Positions 27,301 to 39,300 of a stretch of DNA of 64,000 nucleotides are shown in pieces. A program made the position numbers and the translations under genes. Location of the stretch: positions 80,855,785 to 80,919,784 of the forward strand of contig CM048555.1 of the NCBI GenBank assembly GCA_026413225.1. Reading direction: 5' to 3'. Source of the stretch: Otis tarda. Its lineage: Eukaryota > Chordata > Aves > Otidiformes > Otididae. Positions within the stretch are counted from its first letter, which is position 1; each line of letters opens with the position of its first letter. The notes under the pieces were generated by a model. The model saw nothing but the letters and a program-made list of their open reading frames with translations. It did no database searches and was not told where the DNA came from.

Positions 27301-30300
27301 CAAGCACAACGAGTATTTATAGGAAAAAAAAAAAAAAAAGCAATTTGATTTGCCAAGGAGTTCTGTGTTGGTTTTGCTATTATTGCAGATCTGTGGGTGT
27401 GTGAAGTTCATCTCTCTCTTCTGTAGCCTAGCATCTCCTTAGTCAGCACTTGAGTCTGAGCCTCGTGTTTGGATAATTACAACCTGATCTTTTGAGAAGA
27501 TCAGGAAGATCAGAAATGGCTCATCAATGCTCTGCTCAAAGAGCTATAACCGATTTCTTTACAAGCCTTATCAAACAGAGGCTCAACATGAGCGGGCAAT
27601 GCGCCCTTGCGGCCCAGAAGGCCAACCGCATCCTGGGCTGCATCAAGAGGAGCGTGGCCAGCAGGTCGAGGGAGGGGATTCTGCCCCTCTACTCTGCCCT
27701 GGTGAGACCCCACCTGGAGAACTGCGTCCAGTTCTGGAGCCCCCAACACAAGAAGGACATGGACCAGTTGGAAAGGGTCCAGAGGAGGGCCACCAAGATG
27801 ATCAGAGGGCTGGAGCACCTCTCCTATGAGGACAGGCTGAGAGAGTTGGGGCTGTTCAGCCTGGAGAAGAGGAGGCTCCGGGGAGACCTGAGAGCGGTCT
27901 TCCAATACCTCAAGGGGGCCTACAGGAAAGATGGGGAGAAACTGTTCAGTAGGGCCTGTTGTGATAGGACAAGGGGTAATGGGTTTAAATTAGAAGGAGC
28001 TAGGTTTAGATTAGATATTAGAAAAAAATTTTTTACAATGAGAGTTGTAGAGCACTGTCCCAGGTTGCCCAGAGAGGTGGTGGATGCCCCATCCCTGGAA
28101 GTGTTCAAGGCCAGGCTGGATGAGGCTCTGAGCAACCTGATCTAGTCAGGGATGTCCCTGCTCTTGCAGGGGGGTTGGACTAGATGACCTTTGAAGGTCC
28201 CTTCCAACTCTAACCATTCTATGATTCTATGATTTTACTTTTTATCACTATGTCTTGTTCTCGTGTCCTTTATGTACACCACCACCAGCCACCAATCTTA
28301 ACATTTCTCTTGCATTCCGTTACCATCTATACCTGGAAAAAATAAAAATCTTTCCCGTATGTAACCCTTTCTTTGCTCATGCTAAATGTCACCTACAGGT
28401 TATTTCTTCCACCTCTGTATTTAAGATAAGCCGAACTAATATCATGGATTAAATTCACCAGTGGCACAGATCAGCATAAAACCATTTCATTTCGTCTGTA
28501 GTGATGGAAAAAACTGGGGTAAACTCTGAAATCAGACTTTAAATTAGAATGGGTTTTAAATTTTTTTAGGCTTATATAACACGCATTTGGCAGTATTTCT
28601 AGTAACTATGGCATGAGAGTTCCCAACACGACCAGACATCCGAAACTAACTGTAAGCACGCTAGTGTCCCGTTCCTGTGACATCTTCTGCACTCCTGTCC
28701 TACTCCCTCTGTGACAGCTGAGCGTACTCTGATCTCTTCAAAATCAAAAGGTAAAGAAGAGTTACAATTTTTTGTTAGAAACTAACTCACTGGGATCCTT
28801 TCTTCAATATTAAGCTCTTCTTTCACTGGACTTTCCAAAGAAGTTGCTCCAATGGGGATGAAGTTATCATCTTTCGCACTGGTGAAGAAGGGCCTGGAAA
28901 CCACCGAAGACGACCTTGTAGACCCCAAGTCCCCCTGCCTGCTTTCCCCAGGACTAACAGGAAGATTCAAACTATCTAGAGAAATATCAACAAAATGATC
29001 CATGCTGACATGACCAGTAGGAATATTGAGGTTGTGAGACAGATTATCAAGAGCATCGCAATTCTTCTGGTCATCAGCTGGAGAGTTTCCATCCTCCCTA
29101 AGGAGCTGAGCAAGTCTTTCACCCAAAACAAAAACATTTGGGTCTGAACTTTGCCCTGTACTGTTACTTCTTGCATCTTCATCACTAGATGCAGGAACGA
29201 TCTCAGCTGGGAACTCTTGTATCATGGAGCCTCCTATATTATTTTCAGACACTCCTAAAACATTACATTTTTCTTCTGCAGGCTGCACTGCCTCTGTTGA
29301 GGTTGCTGGCGGAATAACTTCAACCACGGACGTGTTCCTACTGGAAACATTTACTACATTGTCAGAATGAGATCTAGTAAGAAGGTGGACAGGCAGTAAG
29401 TTTTTATTATGAAAATGCAAACTTCCCAGGGAACCTGCCTCTCTAGATGAAGCAGAAACATGATCTTTGGGGCTTCTAATGTTTTTTTGTATTGACAGAA
29501 TATTGTTTGAAGAACTGGCGATTGCACTGTAGGCTTTCCTTCCAGGAGAAACTCCACCTTGGTCACGTGAAGTCACTGCATCACACATCTCCTCCGGCTG
29601 GCTCACGTTCCAAGCCCCTACCTTCTCCATGAAACTAAGCAATGGGAGAGATTGAATTCTTCCAGTATGAGGATATTTCCATTTTAAGGACTCAAAATGT
29701 TCATTGTTTTCTTTCTGAGCACATGGGAGTGAATGCTGCTTCTCAACAGATACAGGTGTACTGGCAGATGAGTTCCCTGAAGTTTCTTCATTTAAGCATG
29801 AAGGAGAGGCCTGAATATCCGATTTGATCACAAGGACATCAAGTTCTTCTACCTTAGCTTTTTTGTTTAGAAGTATCCCTGGCGTGGACTGATAGCTTGG
29901 ATGAGCAAAGTGTCCAGAGAACGAGCCATCACCCACAAGAAGATTAAATGAAGGGGAGATGCCTGTAACTTTATGTCCTCTTTCTATGGAAAAATCTGAA
30001 GTAGTTAATTCACTCCTGCTTACTCCAGGTTCTGCTTCCACTGGGGCACTCTCACTGCATGAAGAGGGAGCTTCCACGTCAGTCACAACCAGTTGGTGAG
30101 GTGCACAATCACTGGTGCTTGTCACAGTAGGGATAAACTCCTCTTTCGCAAATCTCACTGCAGGAGACAGTTGGTTCCGCTGATGATCTAGGAAAACTCC
30201 CTGGAGTTCCTCAGTAGCAGCCATGAACTTCAAGCTTTCAGAGCCATTTAAATTCACTCCATTTTCCTCCGACATTCCTTTGCCTGTTTCAGAAGCCTTT

Positions 30301-33300
30301 GCAGAAAAAACATCTTGAGTATCTGAATTTTTACAATCGTCTTTCCTCAAGTCATTATATAAATTAGACAAAACAAGCTCAGGAACCTTCTTTTCTTTTT
30401 CCAGCTTCTCTAGCTGCCTCATGCACCCTTCTGACTCCCTCTCAGTCATTTTTACCTTTTCCTTTTGCATCTCTCTTTCACTTTTTTCTGAATTCTTAGT
30501 CAGTGCTGTTTTACAAGAGGAGTTTTCTGAAGATGAGAACTCATCATGCCTCAGGGACCCTTTTGCCTTCTCTGAAAGCTCAAAACCAGTAGCTGGTACG
30601 TTGCTGTCATGGGAGAAATGTTCACCTTTTACAGATGTGCTACAGGTCTGCTTTGCAGGAGAAGCTTCCATTTGGCTATTTGCCTTGGTTAGCAACGCCT
30701 TCGAAGTGGAGCTTGCTAAATTGTCACTTGTTTGGGGAATCAACACCCTCTTATCAGTAACATTTCTACAGTCTTCATTTTCCTCCTTGTTTACAAGTAG
30801 TTGTCCAGAAAAAGAGGTTCGCTGAGACATCCAACCATTGTAACTGGTATCACAAGGTTCCACGTGTCTGAACGGAAGAGGATGCTGGGACAAAGTAAAG
30901 CGGTCACTGGGTTCATCAGAGGGAGATTCTGTAGATTCACGGATCTGCGAAGGCTTTGAATGCTCCTCAGACGCACCAGAAACATCAGGCACTCCTCTGT
31001 AAGAGGCAAGAAAAAAGCAAGTGAATTTGTGATCATAGTTTTTATTTCAACATCTATATTCTCGGCTTTAGTATAAGAGGTAAAAGTAGAACTTCACTCA
31101 AACAAACACCTGGGGTTTAGCAACATACACATAAATTTATCCCCTAAACAGGCCAGTGGAGAAGTATAAAGAAAGTCCAAACGATAACAAAAAGCTCTAC
31201 TGCCCTGTAAAATGAAGGTTTGAAAATAATATTAGTCTACCTAGTATGTCAATATTTTTCAATCAATTTAGGACTGAAATATTTTTTACTAATACGATGT
31301 TTATTAGATAAATAAGAGTTGCTTACATAGTTACATAACTTTGTGTGTGGGTTGTTTTTTTAATATAAATCATGCACTTCAGGTTCCTTATATCAGTTGT
31401 TTCTTTAAAGGATATAAAGTAAGCCAGGTCTCAGATGAACACAAGCAACAAATTCCTATAAACATCTAATATTTTCATTGTGGATTTTGAATTAATAGTT
31501 CTTTTCTACGAAAGAGATCATCAAGACTCGATTAATGTTACTCCACGCAGCTCTGGTGGAACTAAGTTCTGATCCACAAAGTGAAGTCACAGTGTGTCAC
31601 AGCAGGAAACAAACCTGCCTCCTGTCACACACCAAAAAACATACAAGGAAACCTAAACATCAATGGCACTGTAAATATGTGTGTTTATACACATATTTTG
31701 GTTTTTTCCTCTTTTTAATAAAGGGTAGATGATTTCTTGCCTTCTTCGCACAAAAGGAATCATTTGTCACACCTTGAAATGAAGGCCTGGACTAAGACTG
31801 TCACTGAAATAACTATTTCTTTATGTAATTTGTCTTATTTCTGTGACCATAAAACTAATTCTGTAGTTATCAGATGTAGGACAATTCATGGCTGCTCAGG
31901 AAAAAAGGTTTGCATTCCATCATGACACCGGGTAAGTTTATCCTACCTTAAGGGAATAAAATCCATTTCTGATTGCTGGAGGAGTGTGTCATCTGAAAAT
32001 CTTTGGCCTCGTGTTGAATACATCAGCAGTGGAAGACAGGGAGAGAACTGACTGTCCTGAACATCTGTTAAAAATAACAATAACACAGTGATAAAAGCTT
32101 GCCACAGAGTCCCTTCTTAAGCTGTCCTGCCAACTATATAGCCTTCAAAATTCAAAAAGATGACAATTGCAGTGAAAATTATGTAATCTCATCACTTAAT
32201 TCCTTTGCTGAAGCATGTTCCCTCATGTATTAAGCTCATTTTTCTTATCACATATAAAATTCAGCTTTCTCCTCATCAATCTCAAAATACTACACGGCAC
32301 TGACATCTTATCCTTAAAACTTTTTTTTTGCGCACATCCCTATCCTTTCCCACTCACGAGTCAGCACCTCCCTCGTGATTTCCATGCAGTCTGTACACGG
32401 CAGAGAACGGTCACAGGGCTTCTACTCAGATCACCATTTACCTCTTTAAAAACCAAGAATCCTCACCAGCGCTTTTCCCAGTCTCCATTTTTCCATAAGT
32501 TTTGACTACGGCAAAGGCTGCATAGGTCTTTTCTCTTTAAGGTTTCAAGATACAAGTAATAATAAAACTCAGTCGTCACAATTACACTGTTACTACTGAC
32601 TACTACTGCAGCAACAAATTTTAGTTTCTATCATATATTTCTTTGTTCTTTTCAGTTCACTGCTTACAAAAACAAACTGAAATGTTTTATACCATAAGAA
32701 TAAAAACAACTATCAGCTGGTGTCTGATAAGTGTAAATGCCTACATACATGTTTGGCTAATGCAAAAAAAAAAAAAAAATTACTTTCAATACTTTGATAA
32801 GCAAGCTTTTTTTTTTTTTTTTACTTTCAGAAGCAGAATTCACATTCATCTAATTTAGGATCATTAGTTTGCAGCCATCTCAGACAAGCTACACTCCGTA
32901 CCCCTTACAGAAGGGATAAGATGAGATAAGATGACCACGACATACAAGAATCAAGTTTACACTACGTCAGCTTTATCCTGAGGCTCTCTCTATCACATCA
33001 CTTGACGAGTGGTATCCAACCACAAGACGACCTTTCTGATTCATTTTTTAATTCAATACTTCCAATTAACATTTTTAATTACTTTAGAGCACTACACAGT
33101 CAGAGGATAATTACATGGATAGAAATAATTCTACGTCGCGCAGCAAAGCTGGCTCAAGATCTGGATGCCCTCTAGTCCCACGCCATCAGCAGCTAGCAAA
33201 AGAATAATACGATTGCTGTACAGTTTCAAAGATCCCCTTCCATCTCAGCAGCTGCCTCCACCACATGGCCAGCCTAATGCCTGCTAAAGGAAGCCAAATT

Positions 33301-36300
33301 TATACTTTAGCATCTGTAGTACAGATGGCACAAACTTGCCACAGCAACTTAAGTGGGGAGTCTGTTTTTCTAGCGCCCGGTGCCTCTCTAAAGCTAATTT
33401 CTCCCCATTACTTTATTAGATAAATTCATGGCACTTGTCACCACTTCATTTCACTTTTGTCCTAACTATTTGCAATATCAAACCTGAATGAAAAGTAAAA
33501 AAGCTACCTGCTTTCTTTGGAAGTTTATAGGAAAGCAGATGATATATATCTTAAAAAAAAAATAGTATGAATAGCTGAGCAACTTGACAAGAGGAGGCAT
33601 TCAGAACAGGCTCCAATGTAGACTGGTGAGCACCTGGGCACAGCTAGATGAAAAAAAATAATTATAGCACACACGGAAGTGTTAAAAAAAAAAAATAGAG
33701 GAGAAAACTCAAGACTGGCAGCATCAGCACAGAGGGAGCAGGAGGCAAGAAAATAAGGAACAAGGGCAGGGATGTCTGATTTAAAATGTAACAGTGCCCC
33801 AGGGCTCTGTTATATCACAGGGCACAACCAGACTGATAGGTACTCACGTGATTTTAATCATCACTTGAATCATGATTTAAAATCATGGAACAGGAGACTG
33901 ACCTCACTCACTGTAACCCCCTTAGGATTTATTTAAAATGTACTTTACAGGAAACAGAGAGGCTTGTTTTCAGTGGCGGATACTGACTTCGAACCAAATA
34001 CAGCTTGCACGTTCAGTTCCTTATTCCCACCCACTAACCGGGAGTAGACAACATTTACAACGCACTTATTTTGTTTAGAGCACATTTACTCAAACAATTC
34101 TTCGTTGCTATACTTGAAAGTATCAAGTAGATTAACCACAGTTAGCTTGGATACAGAATTGCATTAAAGACGCAAAAGCATGTCTCTTAAGAAACATTAA
34201 GCAAGCTGGAATCTAAACTATCTTAGATGTGTTGGATGCACTCTTCTTCCTCCCAAATCTTGCTTTACATTTGAAATGATATTAGTGAGCAAAGGCAACA
34301 GTAATTGCAGTTATTGAATTAAGATTTGTCATCTCACATCGTGAACACTTCATGTTTTCAGACCCTGCATCTCATTTTTATTTAGACAATAGAAGAGGAA
34401 AATAAGCTTTTCTGATTTTCAGCACAACTTCTTCACCTTGAATTAAAATATGTTTTCAAGCTAAACTGAAAATTAGGAGTGATTAAAGAGCAAGCTTCTC
34501 CGCACAATAAAGACTGAGTATGCTGTCTTTGTAATCAAAGAAACAAAAAAGGCTGAGGGAGGGAACCAAAAATAATTGAAAAAAAGCTGTCAAATGCTGT
34601 CAAAAATAGGTCTTGCCAAACAGTTTTTTAATGCAACTACACATGTAATGATAAAATAAATGTGCATATACACACACACAACATAAGTCACAACATTTGG
34701 CTGATAAATCAATGTTTTCAAGATACACTATATCAACAAAAATTCAAGTATCACTCAACATTTCTATTAAGAAAGTCAACCCAGCACTCAAACAGATTTA
34801 AAATGATTTACAGTTCTTCAAATTGAATTATAAACAGGAAATCCTCACTGCATGGGTACGTACCTAGTCAGGAGCCGGTTTTGCCCCTGAAACTTCAGAA
34901 ATCCCCAAGTTCTTACAGAGAAGGCCCACAGACGAGGCAGATATTTGCCAAGCAATAAATATCTAACAGAGGCAAGGACAACCTTAGAAAGCAACAACTC
35001 GGACGAGGACTCGGGGCCACGATGAAGAATCCACTGATAGGAGGTCAGTGCAACACTGCATCCAAAACGGCAAGCAAATTTTTCATACTTAGAAAAAGAA
35101 GAAGTAGTAACAAGGACTGTTCTTTCCAACCTTTCACTGAAACTGTAACTGAATTGGAATTTGCAGGTTCTGATGACTGTAACTCCATATTCATAAATAT
35201 CACAGGAGGATCAGAGAAAACAGCTAAAAAGATTGGAGAAACATACCTCATCACTAGAGACTCCTGGAACTAAATCTGCTTCGTATAATAAAAGAGAAGA
35301 TTAAGAATGACTCAATTGCATTTGTATGTACGTATGCAAGACCAGAAATTTGGCCGTTAAGAGCATTTCAGTTCGGATAATACATAACAGGAATCCAACG
35401 CAAAACACTGACGCTGTGCAAACCTAGGTGACAAGTGAGATACTTTCTGAGTGCATCGACGCAAGACAACACCACAGCTGGCTTTCTACTGAATGTGCAA
35501 GATCATTAATGGCTTCAACAGTTATTCAAGCTGCACAAAAATTTTCTCTTCAGCCTTTCCTCCCTGCTCAGCCTCTTACACGTAGTGCCCCATCTCCACT
35601 TGAAGCAGTAAGACTACTCAGCAAGGAGGGACAGTCCCAATCTCTCCCTCCCAGCCCAGAGATGTGTTTCCCTCTCCTTATTTTGCACAGGCAAGAGAAC
35701 TTGGATCCAGCTGAAACGTAACCATCTCCATTTCCAGTCCCACCATTACCTCTCAGTCTGAACAGCAAGCTGATCCGATTGCACCGATCCTCATGGTGGG
35801 TTTCGCAGAAGGGATGCAGCAAGAACAAGAATGCAGGACAAGGAAACACCAGACTCTTCCTTTTCAGTAGGAGTCTTTAACCAACTAAATATACTGCAAA
35901 ACTGTACCCTGAAACTAGCTTCCACTTCAGGCGGTCTTGCCCCCTCTCCGAAGAGCATTCTGGTTTTGCCGCGTAGCAGAAATCTGCCTTAGGCTGACAG
36001 TACTCTACCTTCCCCAGAGGCTTCCAGTCACAGAACTGTGGTGGCAATCACTGACTTGAAGCAGCAGATGACAAGGCCAAGAAATAAGAGTGAGGAAAAA
36101 GGGAATAGGAAAAAAAAAAAAAAAAAAGGAAGGAAGAAAACAGTCGAGATTCACTGCAGCCACATCCTCAGTGGAAACCCTCCCTCTCTTTCCGCTTGCC
36201 CCCTGCAGCAACCTGCAGAGATGACCTGTAAAAGCACTCCTAGAGAGTTCAATAGATGACATTTAACTGGGGCTATTAAACTAATTTTTTTATATATATA

Positions 36301-39300
36301 CAAAATATAACTCCAGCCATGACACAGCTTTTTTAAAACATTTCCTAATCTTACAGCACATGAACTCTAATGCTTTCAGCAAATTATTTTCTTCAGGAGG
36401 CAGAAAGATCACGGCTATCATATTTTGGATGCTCATGATGATTTAGGGGCTCATTACGCTCAGACATAACCTGGGTTTTGCCGGCAGAGGAGCAGGTGCT
36501 CGATGCTTAAAGCAGCAAGTGACGTCAGTACGACACTCTTTGAGCATCTTGTGTCAAAACAGTCATTCTTCCCGCTGTCGCTCTGAAGGTCAAAAAGCTT
36601 CCTCACAGTTGAATTCACCGAACAAGCAAAGCTGGGCGTGCTACTTTATCTTACAGGCTGCTGACAATTCTGAATGCCAGACTCAAATTACCATTTGTGG
36701 AAGATAAAAAAAGGAAGGCAAAACAAAAACAAAACCTTCTTGGCTTTGTCAATCTGTTCCGCAACGTAGCAGGAGCCATTTCAATACAACTGCCGTTGCG
36801 ATTTTGTCCCCCTCCTCAAATGAAATTCAAAACACTTTTTGAGGAGAAGGAATAAATTAGTATGATAGCTTATGTTTCTCCCTTCTCTCTCACCTTTCCT
36901 CCCGTATCTGGAAATTTAAGTACATCTACAAAAAGGCTGTAGCTACTGGCACGCTTGCTAGAGAGCAACAAATAAAATGCTAGCAGTATAAAGAATTCTT
37001 ACGTCTTCGTACCATATTAAAAAGCCTTTTGCTTTCTCTTTAATTCCAGCTGCATTTTAAAAAGCAAACTTTGACAAATATCAGGAAATTTTTCTTCATT
37101 AAACGGATTCCAGTTCTGTAAACCACAATAATGTGGACAAAAGGCTATAAAATACACAAAATACAACAATCCTACACAGAGGATGTAGGCAAAGACAAAG
37201 CATGCCTAACTTACCATGTCCTTCCACTTTCTAATATCTGTCTTAAACCTGAATTTCCTATATGGCAAAAACAAACAAACAAAAAAAAAAAAGAGGTTTT
37301 TATTCAGTATTAACCAACTTGCTGTGATGCACACATAGCTTTTAATTACAAAGCTGTCTGTAGACCCAAACATGAAATAGCCAAAACTGCTTTTTATTTC
37401 AACAAAGCAGAGAATCTCTTCAAAAAGATGTCGAAGTAATTTCAAATCCACAGCAGCCAGCAATTAATTCAGCCACACCAAGCTTGTCTGCCTGTGTTGT
37501 TATGCTAGAAGAGAACTTCATCTCCTTGGCATGTTGTCTTAAAAAAAAAAAAAAAAAAAAGGCTTAGGGCAGCAAGGGACAGGGCTTAGTGTTCAATGTA
37601 GACTAAAAGCAATTTATTAACTCTATATTGGTAGATGTTTAGGATTTTCAATAAGTTACTTGAAGTTTTAAGAAACCAAACAAGTGCTGGTCTTTCCTTT
37701 AATGCTTTTGTCACACACAGGATTTTAGAAGTTACTTCAGCAGATCTATCAGCTCTACAAAAGCTAACCTTGTCCCATATTCTGCCTTTACGCATAGAAG
37801 TGTTCTTGTGTCTCGTTTTTCTTCATGGAAATCCACGTATATTCACCACCACGAAGTTAACAGAGAACGATACACAAGAGAATCCCTGAACAAGAGGTTC
37901 AAGCGGAGAAACAGCAATTTTTTGGACCAGATAATCCAAGTCACCAAAACCAAATTCAATCTTTGAAGAAAGCGTAACAGGAGACACAAGGGATAGTTGC
38001 AGCCACCATGCCATACCGAACCCCTCGGACCTCAGAGGGGTTCGGTATGAAGCAGGACCTCTGGATCCAGATCCACCAGACAGAGATGTTCTCTCTCCCC
38101 TTACAGGCTCCTTCACAAAGGATGGATCAAAGTGTTACCAAAATAACCACAAAACCAATGAAAACAAGCAAGAGCTGCACCTTGTAGTAACAGCCAAACT
38201 CATAAAACCCTCAGGAGTTACCCCGAATTCCTACCAGGCTATTCCCAAGGCAGTTTCAACTCCATCCTCTTAAGCAGTTGTTTAACTTCAAAACAAACAA
38301 ACAAACAACCAAAAAGCCACCCACGTACAAGTAAGAATACACAAGCAGGTACAGGAACGGCAAATTGCAAGTTCAACCTGCAGTTAACCGGAAGCACTGC
38401 AGGTTTATTTTAACAATCATGTTATTTGCCTATAATTATTTTGTTTGTTCATGAAAAAAATCTAGTCTAAGGGCGTCGTGAAACCAGCCTTAGAAGCAGC
38501 TTTATTCAGCAATTCCAGTTCCATCCTGGAAAAGTGAGTCACAAATATAATAACCTAATGGGCGGGATAACGCTTGATTGTGCGGAGCGATCCTCTAAGG
38601 GATAGCAATACAAAAAGAAAGACTCTGGGCTTAGTAACAGCAGTGTTAAGTTATGCGTTTCCAAGGAAGGGTATGAAAGCATGTGCGTAACAGGAGCCTA
38701 GTTGGAGTACTGTAAAAGTAACGAGGGATGTGAAAGAAAAAAAAAAAAAGCAGTGTTATCAGCAGGTAAGAAGTTAACAGATGATATAACAGTAAGTTAC
38801 AGTATACATCCATAAAGGCCTGGGCAGGAAAAATTAACAATTCCGTTGGAATTGAGACAGAGCTGACTTTGAAAGCCAAAAGTTAACGTAGTGCTTGATC
38901 AAATTTGACATTAGAACTGGCATTTAAGAGTTGAAAAAAAAAAAAATAGAAATCTAAGTCCGAATGCAACAACTGTTAATTTAAGAGTAGAACCAATGGA
39001 TAACACTCACGTCTGAGGGTGTGGTGAACAGCTGAACATAGTAACTTGGATGTGTAAGGAAGCAGAAATGCAATAAATGTGCAATAAATGGCAAGAAAGG
39101 AAAATGTTCTGGCTTGGGTAACTAAAACAGCTCTCAATAACAGTCTAATTGTGTCTTCCACAGATAGCACAGAAGAGAGAGGAAACCACAGTTGAAGTTA
39201 AAAAAAGAGGAAAAATAAGGGCAAATAAAGAAAAATGGATCTGATAAAAGTTGGCTTCATTTCCAAGAGAAATAAGTTTATATTGTTGGGGACAGACGTG

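Larger units (their letters stand above)
24438..28790 (-). other. ALMS1: ALMS1 intron 6
   Basis: Intron of 4.35 kb carrying two CR1 3' fragments in opposite orientation (25297-25915 minus, 27583-28234 plus) separated by about 1.7 kb of AT-rich sequence. Confidence 0.8.

Noticed and set aside
27492-28145. 217-codon plus-strand frame as a host gene
   Set aside because: Most of it is the CR1 reverse-transcriptase C-terminus; the first 30 codons are unrelated flanking sequence.
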